From positions 6,303,485-6,367,484 of the forward strand of contig AP024096.1 in NCBI GenBank assembly GCA_015099395.1: a stretch of DNA of 64,000 nt, given 5' to 3'. The first letter of the stretch is position 1. Each line of letters opens with the position of its first letter. This stretch comes from Ktedonobacteria bacterium brp13 (GTDB lineage Bacteria; Chloroflexota; Ktedonobacteria; Ktedonobacterales; Ktedonobacteraceae). Below, piece by piece: positions 1 through 8,266 of this stretch. The translations under genes were made by a program, and so were the position numbers. The notes beneath the pieces are model-generated. The model was not told the origin of the DNA. It saw only the letters and a list, made by a program, of their open reading frames with translations, and searched no databases.

Positions 1-1107
1 ATCCTGATTCTGCGCCTTGATTGACAGGTTGCTCATATGTAATGGTTGCGAAGTATCGCGTGGCAGCAAGATCCAGCAGAGTCGCCAGCGTGGCTTCGCT
101 GCTGACGTAAGGCCCCCCATGTGTACAATGATATCGGCCAGGCCATTGAGGATTGTATCCTCATAGTTCAATGTATTGTTGATCTCGGTGGCCTGATCGA
201 CGATATCGCGTGCTCCGAAGCCCATACAGGTGCGTGAACGCTCTACATTTTGGTAGAGTGGTTGCAAGAGACGCTGGATAGTTGCAGTCGTCTCATTACT
301 GAGCTGAATCGCGCTCGCCTCACGCTGAATCACAATCATCGTCTTATCGTGTTGCGCGACCGCCATCCCCTGTTGTTCTCCCAGTGTTTGTTTGCCTTGT
401 AGGGGTTCAACGCGGAAGTCAGAACTGTATTGAAAGCGAGGACGAGTCGTCAGGAGAGCCTGTGAGGAGCCACTTGGACTTAACCAACCGACGAGAGACT
501 CGCCTACCATCTCCAGATCCTCGACGCGCTGTATCTTACTGGTATCGGCATCTGCAACCAGTGGCAAGACCAGGCCAGCAGTGGTATTGGGGATCTCCTC
601 ACAGATCAGATGTAGCGCCATACGCAGGCTATGATTGACATAATAGCGCCAGAAAAGTTCTGCCTGCGCCATATTCACACGTTGATTAATCGAGAGCTCA
701 TCGAGTGCCGCCTGGGCAGAAATTGGATGTTCCTGCTCGCGATAGTCGTTTGCCGCGATCTCAGCCTCTCTAATAGTACGGATCTTCTGCCAGACTTGAT
801 CGATATCGGGGGGGATATCACTGGCCGTATAGCCTGTACTGATAAGTTCACGAATAATCGCGAGCTTATCTAATTCAGTTGGCGTATAGAGACGCCGTCC
901 CTTAGGCCCACCGGGACGCAAAGGATTGAGGAAACCATATTCTTCCCAATCGCGCAGCTTATTCTCTGTAATGCCGAAGAGTTCAGCCGCTCGGCTAATT
1001 GTTACCGTCGCTTCATCACGACCTCTGTGAATACTTAGCATGATGCGTTCTTGTACATCATCTTTTCGTAGATGCTCTACGATTGATTGCCTACTGCGCA
1101 CATCCAT
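1..1107 (-). CDS. MerR-type sensor/transcription regulator (partial, C-terminus off window)
   Basis: The frame is open to the left edge, so only the first 369 codons are present. The start is the ATG at 1107, with GGGAGG about 5-9 bases upstream. Residues about 30-105 form a MerR-like winged helix (LFGITENKLRDWEEYG, then TPTELDKLAIIRELI). The next part matches the central region of the protein at 3369-5531 (for example GESLVGWL and a LLQPLYQ/LLEPLYE block), so the two are paralogues. The missing C-terminus probably carries the GAF and GGDEF-like domains seen in that paralogue; this is inference. It lies divergent from the sigma-factor gene at 1572. The ligand and target genes are unknown. Confidence 0.85.
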   Translation of the reverse strand, partial: MDVRSRQSIVEHLRKDDVQERIMLSIHRGRDEATVTISRAAELFGITENKLRDWEEYGFLNPLRPGGPKGRRLYTPTELDKLAIIRELISTGYTASDIPPDIDQVWQKIRTIREAEIAANDYREQEHPISAQAALDELSINQRVNMAQAELFWRYYVNHSLRMALHLICEEIPNTTAGLVLPLVADADTSKIQRVEDLEMVGESLVGWLSPSGSSQALLTTRPRFQYSSDFRVEPLQGKQTLGEQQGMAVAQHDKTMIVIQREASAIQLSNETTATIQRLLQPLYQNVERSRTCMGFGARDIVDQATEINNTLNYEDTILNGLADIIVHMGGLTSAAKPRWRLCWILLPRDTSQPLHMSNLSIKAQNQD

Positions 1108-1571
1108 CTTTGCCTCCCTGGATAAGTGGAGAAAGCTTCAGGGCTGATGCAATACATGCATAATCGTACCACAATTGTACGCCTATTGTAAACGTAAGAT
1201 GTGAAGTTTTTTAAGATTTTTGGCCAGATATGTGCCAAAATGCCCTGGATCATGAGATTATCTGAGTAAGTCGAGCTTATTATAAACTATTGCTTAATAA
1301 AATTAACTGAGACCCAAGAAAGCCTGAGAAAACTTAGTTTATGGTTGTGTAAGGAAAGAAGTTTCTTATCAACCATTGACAAAAACCTTCATTCTATGTA
1401 CTATATACAGTAAATATAGCAATTTTCTTCTTCGTTGTAAACATTCTTCGGATATCGTCTGTAATCATGTAAGAAAACTAGCGGCGGCAAGCGTAGAGGA
1501 GTGGAAGGAACTGACACGAGACCAAGTAGCACGAAAATAGCCTGAAACTACTTCCTGGGAGGGTTTCTCTC
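1108..1571. promoter_or_regulatory. Divergent intergenic region between MerR sensor and sigma gene
   Basis: This 464-bp AT-rich region separates two divergent regulator genes. Rightward it holds a strong promoter at 1376-1404. Leftward there is a weaker TTTACA / TACGAT pair (18-bp spacer) on the minus strand at about 1163-1192. An inverted repeat CGTAC-N7-GTACG at 1165-1181 lies in and beside that leftward promoter, so it could be an operator for the MerR-type protein. No gene is seen. Confidence 0.5.
1376..1404 (+). promoter_or_regulatory. Promoter for sigma-factor gene at 1572
   Basis: A perfect -35 box TTGACA (1376-1381) and a -10 box TACTAT (1399-1404) are separated by exactly 17 bp, as expected for a housekeeping sigma-70 promoter. 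The implied transcript has a leader of about 160 nt before the ATG at 1572. Confidence 0.7.
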
Positions 1572-2246
1572 ATGCTCACAGAAACGACAACACGCAACGA
1601 CAACGAGGAATGTACAGCGGTTGATGACCAGGCCTGGTACGATCTTTACAACTGGCTGCTTCCACTTGTTGAGATGTGGGTACGAGATTCTCGCGTGTCA
1701 TCCTGGTATGGTCAGCACAGAGAGATCGCGGAAGATATTGCGCATGAAGCTGTCATGCGGACATTCCGTTATCATCAGCGTGCGGCTCGTGGCGAGATGG
1801 CCCCCATTGGTTCATTCAAAGCATTAAGTCGAGTAATCGCGCGTAACTACTTTCGGGACTGGCGTAAGAAAGACTGGTGCCTGGTCCGTTCGACGCAGGA
1901 AGATGGCGAACAACGCACCTTTGATGCGCATATCTCGTCGCACGAGATAGTAGACGCCGCGCAGATAGCGCTTGATCATCTGATGCTCGATTCTATTATC
2001 ACATCTGTAGCCCAGGCTGTTGCGACATTTCCCAAAGGCCAGAAAGTAGCATTGTTGACCGACCTGGCAAACATGACCGACCTGGATAGTGAAGAGCCGT
2101 CACTCCTGGAGCAGGCTCTCTCCTGTGTTGGCCTACAATTAAGTGACTACAAACGCCCGCGTCCCGCAGACCCCGCGACGCGTGGCAGGGATGCCGCATT
2201 GCGCAGCATCGCCTACAAACGCTTGAAGCACGAGATCCAGGTTTAA
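1572..2246 (+). CDS. ECF-like RNA polymerase sigma factor (copy 1)
   Basis: This 224-residue protein has the layout of an ECF sigma factor. Residues about 50-100 match region 2 (IAEDIAHEAVMRTFRY, then a loop and RVIARNYFRDWRKKDW). Residues about 148-222 fit region 4 (FPKGQKVALLTDLA, ending RSIAYKRLKHE). The helix-turn-helix of region 4 carries an unusual Pro-rich insert (KRPRPADPATRG), also present in its paralogue at 6193. The start ATG has GGGAGGG about 9 bases upstream. No anti-sigma gene is adjacent; the divergent MerR-type sensor at 1-1107 is the likely functional partner (inference). Promoter specificity is unknown. Confidence 0.75.
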   Translation: MLTETTTRNDNEECTAVDDQAWYDLYNWLLPLVEMWVRDSRVSSWYGQHREIAEDIAHEAVMRTFRYHQRAARGEMAPIGSFKALSRVIARNYFRDWRKKDWCLVRSTQEDGEQRTFDAHISSHEIVDAAQIALDHLMLDSIITSVAQAVATFPKGQKVALLTDLANMTDLDSEEPSLLEQALSCVGLQLSDYKRPRPADPATRGRDAALRSIAYKRLKHEIQV

Positions 2247-2613
2247 GATCTTATTCCGAATATTCCGAAAACCAACGCGACTGGCGTCGCTAGTGCTCGC
2301 ACACGCAAGTTTTCGGATCAGTAGTAAGCAAACAGTATTAGATCGACAGGTGCGAATCAAAAAGCGATAGTTCGTTCATACCTGTCCTGTCACCTGGAGA
2401 ATCTACAGAGTCTCCAGAGAGTAGCGAGAAGGAATTATCCGACGCTCAGCGAGCGATCGTCACAATAGCCGATCGCTTCGCGGGCGTTTCGTAAACCCTA
2501 CCAGGGTCACAGCGATAGAGAGACCCTGTCCGGCATACAGTTTTATACTGACCTGATCCATCGGCTCCATAGGGCTCCTCAGTACTGTAGGAGCGCGAAT
2601 GTAGATGTGTTTA
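2247..2613. other. Convergent intergenic region with several hairpins
   Basis: This gap separates the ends of the sigma gene and the leftward kinase gene and shows no coding signal. Inverted repeats are TCCGAAAAC (2264-2272) with GTTTTCGGA (2309-2317), CTGGAGA/TCTCCAG (2394-2417), AGCGATCG/CGATCGCT (2452-2477) and CAGGGTC/GACCCTG (2502-2528). They probably include terminators for both genes, but none has a clear T tract. Confidence 0.4.
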
Positions 2614-3330
2614 CTAGCAGAGGGCCAGCTGTGGGAGCACACCCGTCGTGCGGATGCTAGCAGGATACGTCAGCGTCTCCTGAGGCACAAGGGCATCCTG
2701 AGCCAGAAACTCTGTAGCGAAAAGACGATCGGCGAATGTTTCAACCGTCGAGAGCAGGTTCGCCAATGTCGAAGTATTGCGGAACGTTATCACCTCTTTA
2801 TGTATATTGTAGTCGCGTATCAGGCGTGTCTGTACTCTGGACCAATTATCCCTTTTGTAGTAGGAATGCATGATATAATCGGAGACAAAATGGTTATTGG
2901 CGCGTCTGGCATCGTGTATTCGCTGATGGATACGTTGAACGCAGGTACTCAAGTCAGCTTCGACAAACAGAAAGTACGCATCGGTGAGAAACTCGGGACT
3001 AAAGCGCTGTAGTGCATGCCAATAATCGTTGCGGGCGAACTCGATAGTCACAATACCATCGTGTTCTGTCGCTTCCGCATGGTGAACCTGCTGTTCCAAC
3101 AGCTCCAGGGCTGTATCATAGACCGAGAGATCTAAGACATCGAAGCCCTCATGATCAGTGGAACGAAAACAGGTATGATACATCTCTTCATGTGACATAT
3201 GGTGGAGAATACTATAATCATCCACGCACAAAGCGGAGTATTTGCGCTGATGGGCTATATCTGCCAGATGATGGATCGCCGTCGTCTTACCACTTCCAGG
3301 CCGCCCTAAAACAAACACCTTCACTAACAT
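2614..3330 (-). CDS. P-loop nucleotide kinase-like protein
   Basis: The first residues are a Walker A loop (LGRPGSGKTTAIHHLA, about residues 7-22), followed by a kinase-like core with acidic patches (CVDDYSIL; GIVTIEFARNDYW) and a lid-like basic stretch (RIHQRIHDARR). This places it among P-loop adenylate/thymidylate-kinase-like proteins, but the substrate cannot be named. The ATG at 3330 is chosen; a TTG one codon earlier (3333) has better spacing from GGAGGA and is an alternative. It begins 38 bp after the stop of the MerR-GAF sensor gene on the same strand, so the two probably form an operon. Confidence 0.65.
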   Translation of the reverse strand: MLVKVFVLGRPGSGKTTAIHHLADIAHQRKYSALCVDDYSILHHMSHEEMYHTCFRSTDHEGFDVLDLSVYDTALELLEQQVHHAEATEHDGIVTIEFARNDYWHALQRFSPEFLTDAYFLFVEADLSTCVQRIHQRIHDARRANNHFVSDYIMHSYYKRDNWSRVQTRLIRDYNIHKEVITFRNTSTLANLLSTVETFADRLFATEFLAQDALVPQETLTYPASIRTTGVLPQLALC

Positions 3331-3368
3331 CAATCACACTCCTCCATCTTCCATCTGTGCTTTGTCAT

Positions 3369-5531
3369 CTATCTATTTTTCTGTTGCTCCTCCCCTGGCT
3401 CATAAGGTGCATATGTCTGTGTTCCTGAATCCCAGGAATACACAATATTGCCACCGGTATCGGTACCCAATTTCAGCGCGAAATCTAACGAATGATAGAG
3501 AGTTGAACGCACTTCAGTCACCGGCCGTTTGTGCCGAGGGGAAAGAAAATCAGCAAGTTTTTCATAAGGGTACCAGGTCACACCCAGATGCACAGAGATC
3601 TCTGGCAGCATCAGTGTGCCCCCTGGCAGATCTGACTGTTTGACTGCGATACTCCCTTCCAGGGCCTTACGCAGACGCTCTGCATTATTCTTAGAGCGTT
3701 CCAGCGAGAAGCCCCGTAGCAGCAGACAATAGATGCCCCCGTAAATGTGATAGAGCTTACAGTTGAGATGGTTAGAGAAGAGTGCGGGCAAGAGATCATG
3801 GATACGCAACCCGATCGCTTTATTCAGGTGGTGCAACGTCTGATCGCCATAGCTATTGGCGATCGATTCCTGAACATTGCTATCGATATCGATAGCAATA
3901 AAAGAGATCTCCTGTACCGACTCATCCGTTGCGGTCGGAATCGTAATCTCCTCCCCATTCTCAACCTGTCTTCTTACGGTCTTGAGAATCTCTTCAAGGT
4001 CGTCAAGAAAGTCGCTCTCAGCCGCGAACTCCTTGAAGAGAGGGTCGACCATGCGCGGATCTTTCAACAGATCGCCAATAGTCTCTGTAATGTTTTGTCT
4101 GATGCGGTAGGTGTATAACAGTTCCTCAATAAGTTTAGCGATAACACGAAGAATACGCTGGTCTTCCTCAGAGAAGGCCGCGCATTCCAACGAAGTGGCA
4201 TAGAGCACGCCCAGAGCGTGTCCGCTCTCGCCACCTATAGGGACCGCAATATTCGAGAGGATAGGACCTTCGATATCGCGATAATATTCTTGAACCTCTT
4301 CCCGTGCCAGCACTGGCCGATAGATGATATGGCTACTTTGATAGGCACGCAGGCTCAGGCTTGTCACCTGGCGCTCTGGTGAGACCATTGTCGCCCCAAT
4401 TGAATGGCGTGCGAAGCGACTGCGAGCGCGTACGATGAGGCTACGTTGTTGCAGGGGAAGTTGCATAGTGCTGGGGAGCAGGATACAGCAATCTCGCCAG
4501 CGATCCTCCCCATTCTCCCGTTTGCCACCCAGGCGAATAACCATATTCGCCAAACTTGTCAGTACTGCGTCTGTCAGTTTGGGTGTGAAATCCATCCCCA
4601 CATCAACCATATCACGTCTACCCTTACCCATATAGTGCTGCCAGAGGTCTTGCTCTTCGTAGAGCGGCTCCAGAAGCCGTCGTATGGTACGAATGACTGA
4701 TTCATCGCGTTGAATATGTTCCAGTTCATCGCGTTGTACCACAATTATTGTACGATCAGCAGTTGAAAAAGGTAACTTTTCAAGTAATTCGGGCGGACAT
4801 AATGGCTGTATGACATAGTCGCTTGGATATTCAAAAGTTGGAGATGCGGTGAGGAAGGTAAAAAAAGAACTTGTTTGACCGAGCCAACCTACCAGCGACT
4901 CTCCAACATTTTGCAGGTTCGCAGGTTCACATACCGGCAACTCCAGGTTGTGCGTATGCGCTGGTAAGACCAGGCCAGCATAGCAGCCTGGAACGGGTTC
5001 ATACGCCAACAGGAGTGAGATCCAGAGGATGCGTGAGGCGTAGTAACGCCAGACCATCTGGTCGCGGTAGGTAAGCGTGATACGCTTGTTGATATGTTCG
5101 TCTTGTTGCTGCTCCCCACTGCCATTGACCTCTGAGAATGCCGTCTCAACCAGCTCCTGCTCCGAAAATTGGGTTGAGGAAGCCAGCATCGACCAGATCT
5201 CGTCGATATTTGGCGGAATCGCGCCCGGTGTCATACGCGCTTCATCCAGGAGTTCGCGGATAATCGCGAGCTTATCCAATTCGGCAAAAGAATACTGCCG
5301 TTGTCCGGTCGTCTGTTTGTTCGCGCTCTCTTCTTTTGGACGTAGCGGCTTAATCAGGCCCATCTTTTCCCAATCACGCAGTTGGCTTTCGCTAAAACCA
5401 AAGAGACGTGCTGCTCGCCCAATAGTGACAGTTACTTCATTACGCCCACGCTGAATATTGTGGTAGACACGACGCTGAGCGGCCTCATCTTTGAGGTGCC
5501 GTGCTATACGTTGTAGGTTGCGCTCATCCAT
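3369..5531 (-). CDS. MerR-GAF-degenerate GGDEF sensor regulator
   Basis: This large regulator of 720 residues has a MerR winged helix at about 25-100 (LFGFSESQLRDWEKMG; ELDKLAIIRELL), a central domain of unknown type, a GAF domain at about 375-490 (ending near EEDQRILRVIAKLIEELL), and a C-terminal GGDEF-like fold at about 545-640. In the last, IAIDIDSN is followed by YGGIYCLLL where active diguanylate cyclases have GGDEF, so cyclase activity is unlikely. The ATG at 5531 (GAGGG 8 bases upstream) aligns with the start of the paralogue at 1107. It is divergent from the sigma gene at 6193. It probably senses a small molecule and binds DNA directly. Confidence 0.8.
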   Translation of the reverse strand: MDERNLQRIARHLKDEAAQRRVYHNIQRGRNEVTVTIGRAARLFGFSESQLRDWEKMGLIKPLRPKEESANKQTTGQRQYSFAELDKLAIIRELLDEARMTPGAIPPNIDEIWSMLASSTQFSEQELVETAFSEVNGSGEQQQDEHINKRITLTYRDQMVWRYYASRILWISLLLAYEPVPGCYAGLVLPAHTHNLELPVCEPANLQNVGESLVGWLGQTSSFFTFLTASPTFEYPSDYVIQPLCPPELLEKLPFSTADRTIIVVQRDELEHIQRDESVIRTIRRLLEPLYEEQDLWQHYMGKGRRDMVDVGMDFTPKLTDAVLTSLANMVIRLGGKRENGEDRWRDCCILLPSTMQLPLQQRSLIVRARSRFARHSIGATMVSPERQVTSLSLRAYQSSHIIYRPVLAREEVQEYYRDIEGPILSNIAVPIGGESGHALGVLYATSLECAAFSEEDQRILRVIAKLIEELLYTYRIRQNITETIGDLLKDPRMVDPLFKEFAAESDFLDDLEEILKTVRRQVENGEEITIPTATDESVQEISFIAIDIDSNVQESIANSYGDQTLHHLNKAIGLRIHDLLPALFSNHLNCKLYHIYGGIYCLLLRGFSLERSKNNAERLRKALEGSIAVKQSDLPGGTLMLPEISVHLGVTWYPYEKLADFLSPRHKRPVTEVRSTLYHSLDFALKLGTDTGGNIVYSWDSGTQTYAPYEPGEEQQKNR

Positions 5532-6192
5532 GGCTATTTCCCTCAAAATTTCTAGAGAGAAAAACTAGGGTATATGTATTGAACACGTTTTTGACATATG
5601 TAGCCGCTAGATACAATAAAATACCCGCTTATCATAGCACACGCTCTCAAACCCTGTACATCTTTATATGACGTTTTGGTGGAATGTGTATTAAAAACAC
5701 CCATAGATAATCTGTGGAATAAAAGAGCATAGGCCAGGAGTATTGAACAGGAAAGATCAGGTTGGCTAAGGTTTCCTACGAAATACTGAACTTTTCTCGT
5801 TCTATATATTGAAGAAAACAGATGTAATATCAAAAAAGTTAAGGTTCTTGGCTATTTATGAGGATACTCGCTGAGCTGAATTCAGCGAATATGTCTGGAT
5901 TCCTCATGAAAGTGCAGTTTTGTTAGGATAAAACATTGATTTCGTGACATGAGTATGCTATAAAATCTAACAGGGGATGTCTATTACACGAGAGGTGACA
6001 CATAATTTATAAGGAATTCTCTGAACGGCCTGGCGGTATTTGAAAATCTGGGGGCATAAATGGTAAGGGTGAGCAGAAAAATGACGTAGTTGTGGGATAA
6101 GAAGTCACTGGTAGCAGAGAACACTTTGTAGAAAACAGTTTTTCTGGCATGTTACCCGCGTAGGGACTTGCCTTTCCTGGAGGTTTTGGCTC
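5532..6192. promoter_or_regulatory. Divergent regulatory region of second sensor/sigma module
   Basis: This is an unusually long (661 bp), AT-rich divergent region without coding signal. It contains a rightward promoter at 5936-5964, an inverted repeat TCGCTGA/TCAGCGA at 5868-5888, and a leader of about 220 nt before the sigma start at 6193. The long leader and hairpin leave room for control after transcription starts. The leftward promoter could not be placed with confidence. Confidence 0.45.
5936..5964 (+). promoter_or_regulatory. Promoter for sigma-factor gene at 6193
   Basis: TTGATT (5936-5941) and TATAAA (5959-5964) are separated by 17 bp. This matches a sigma-70-type promoter in the same relative position as the one serving the paralogous sigma gene. 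Confidence 0.6.
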
Positions 6193-6879
6193 ATGGCTGT
6201 CTATCGACCAGCTTTACGTACGAACGATTGCCAGACGGTGAGCGATCAGGTCTGGGGTGAATTATATAGCGCGTTACGCCCATACATACTGAGTTGGGTG
6301 TATTCCTCGGGTGTGGCCTCCTGGCATGGGCAAGAGCACGATATCGCTGATGATATCCTGCAAGAGGCAGTGATTCGTACGTTGAAGTATACCAAACTGG
6401 TAGAGAAAGGGAATGGGTCGCCCATTCATTCGATTACCTGTTTTGGGCGTACGGTTGCACACAATCATTTTCGCGATCTACGGCGACGTGAATTGCGGCT
6501 GATCCGGCCTGTGCAGGACGGTGATATGCTGTTTATTCCCATCGGAGGTGAGGAGGTTGATCCCTCAGAGGTCGCACTGGAGAGCTTGATGCGGATCTCT
6601 GTGCTGATGGCGCTGGCCCGTATGATCGTGGATTTTCCTACGAAGCAGCGTACTGCACTCTTGATCGATCTTGCCAATCACGCTGATCTGACCGACGAAG
6701 AGAATCAACTTCAGACTGCCTTTAACACTGTAGGCATTGATCTGCATGAATATTGCCGCGTACTCCCTAATGATCCCCTGGAACGCAGTCGGCATGCGGC
6801 CTCGTTGAGTATGGCCTACAAGCGATTGCGCCAGTGCTTCCGTTTGCAGGCACACGATCTGGTACCGGATGGTTTCTAG
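6193..6879 (+). CDS. ECF-like RNA polymerase sigma factor (copy 2)
   Basis: The 228-residue protein is a clear paralogue of the sigma factor at 1572. Region 2 is seen at about residues 50-100 (IADDILQEAVIRTLKY; TVAHNHFRDLRRREL) and region 4 at about 145-222 (FPTKQRTALLIDLANHADL, ending SLSMAYKRLRQ). The HTH has the same Pro-containing insert (CRVLPNDPLERSR). The ATG is preceded by GGAGGTTTTGGCTC, an excellent ribosome site. It is divergent from the MerR-GAF sensor gene, repeating the arrangement of the first module. No anti-sigma factor is present nearby. Confidence 0.75.
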   Translation: MAVYRPALRTNDCQTVSDQVWGELYSALRPYILSWVYSSGVASWHGQEHDIADDILQEAVIRTLKYTKLVEKGNGSPIHSITCFGRTVAHNHFRDLRRRELRLIRPVQDGDMLFIPIGGEEVDPSEVALESLMRISVLMALARMIVDFPTKQRTALLIDLANHADLTDEENQLQTAFNTVGIDLHEYCRVLPNDPLERSRHAASLSMAYKRLRQCFRLQAHDLVPDGF

Positions 6880-7025
6880 GAGTATTGCTGCTGCATAGAA
6901 AAAGAGCTCGATCAGGGTGACAGCATTGCACACAAAGGAAGTGGCTATCTTGTGGTACAATAGCGGAGAAAATACTAGTGAGAACGACCACCCTCTTCGC
7001 CACACTCTACCATAAAGGATATGTG

Positions 7026-8225
7026 ATGATGTCTCAAATACCTACACCTACCTATGCACAGCAGTATCTTTCGCTTATAGCAGACGTTCAAGCAGAGTAT
7101 CTAGCGCGGCTCTCGGCGCTTGTAAATATCGATTCCGGTACTGGTCAGATCGCTGGTGTGACTCGGGTGATAGAGCTTTTGCAGCAGTGGCTTGAGAGTA
7201 TGGATTTTGCGGTAGAGCTACGTGACGTTGAAGGTTTTGGCCCCAATCTGATTGCGCGTCGTCAGGGGCGTGGACATGCGCGTCTACTACTGGTAGGTCA
7301 TGTTGATACTGTCTATCCTGCGGGCGCTGTTGAGAAGCAGCCATTTGCGATCCACGATGGTTATGCAGTGGGACCGGGCGTGCTGGATATGAAGTCGGGT
7401 GTCCTGCTGGCTATCTATGCGGTACGTACTCTTATTGAGTCTGGCTTTACGGACTATGGTGAGTTGATACTCTTTTTTAATAATGATGAAGAAGTTGGTT
7501 CACCAGGGAGCGCACCGATCATACGTGAACTTGCGAAGCAGGTTGACTATGCTCTGGTTTTAGAGCCAGCAGGAAAGCCGACGTCATTGACGAACGCGCG
7601 TAAAGGGACCGATAAGTATGTGCTTGAGGTCAGGGGGGTGGCTTCTCATTCGGGTGCCGAGCCGTACAAAGGACGTTCAGCGGTCGTTGAATTGGCGCAC
7701 AAGATCCTGTCGATTCAGAATCTGCACTCATTGTTGCCCGGCGTGACCTTCAATGTGACCTCTTTGAGTAGTACGAAACCATTAAATGTGGTCCCCGATA
7801 TGGCGACCTGTCATATTTCAGTACGTTCGTTTAGCCCACATGAGTTGGAGCGTGCCTCGGTGATGCTTGAACAGATTGCATCCAATCGTAGTGTTCCTGA
7901 AACCCGAGCGATACTGACGCGCAATCGAGGTCGTATCCCTTATGGGCCGACCCCTGCGTTGTCACATATGGTACAACTCGCCGAGGAAGAGGGCGAGGTG
8001 CTGGGAATTCAGTTGCAGGCACAGGCAAAGGGCGGCGTCTCCGACGCGAATATCCTGATGGATGCTGGTGTTCCGGCGCTGGATACACTTGGTCCAATTG
8101 GGAATGGGATGCATAATCTGGATAATGAACGTATGCTGGTCGCATCGATCCCGCTACGGGGTGCACTGGTCGCGGGACTGATCCATAAATTATGCGTAGA
8201 AGAGCAGAGTGAGCGCATAGATTAG
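7026..8225 (+). CDS. M20-family metallopeptidase (carboxypeptidase G2-like)
   Basis: The 399-residue protein has all metal-site motifs of M20 peptidases: GHVDTVYPAG (His and Asp), GPGVLDMKSGV (bridging Asp), NNDEEVGSPGS (catalytic Glu and metal Glu), LVLEPAG, and the C-terminal GMHNLDNER. The lid/dimerisation domain lies between about residues 190 and 300 (GVASHSGAEPYKGRSAV). A carboxypeptidase releasing a C-terminal residue such as glutamate is the best guess; related deacylases use the same fold. The ATG at 7026 is chosen because AAAGGAT lies just upstream; a GTG at 6978 would add 16 residues that do not look like part of the family. Confidence 0.85.
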   Translation: MMSQIPTPTYAQQYLSLIADVQAEYLARLSALVNIDSGTGQIAGVTRVIELLQQWLESMDFAVELRDVEGFGPNLIARRQGRGHARLLLVGHVDTVYPAGAVEKQPFAIHDGYAVGPGVLDMKSGVLLAIYAVRTLIESGFTDYGELILFFNNDEEVGSPGSAPIIRELAKQVDYALVLEPAGKPTSLTNARKGTDKYVLEVRGVASHSGAEPYKGRSAVVELAHKILSIQNLHSLLPGVTFNVTSLSSTKPLNVVPDMATCHISVRSFSPHELERASVMLEQIASNRSVPETRAILTRNRGRIPYGPTPALSHMVQLAEEEGEVLGIQLQAQAKGGVSDANILMDAGVPALDTLGPIGNGMHNLDNERMLVASIPLRGALVAGLIHKLCVEEQSERID

Positions 8226-8266
8226 CGCCCACTCCTGTGTTGATCCCTGAGAATGCTGTTTGCCTG

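Noticed and set aside
384..873. Rightward open frames opposite the first MerR-type gene
   Set aside because: They are shadows of the leftward coding frame, which has clear homology to the gene at 3369-5531.
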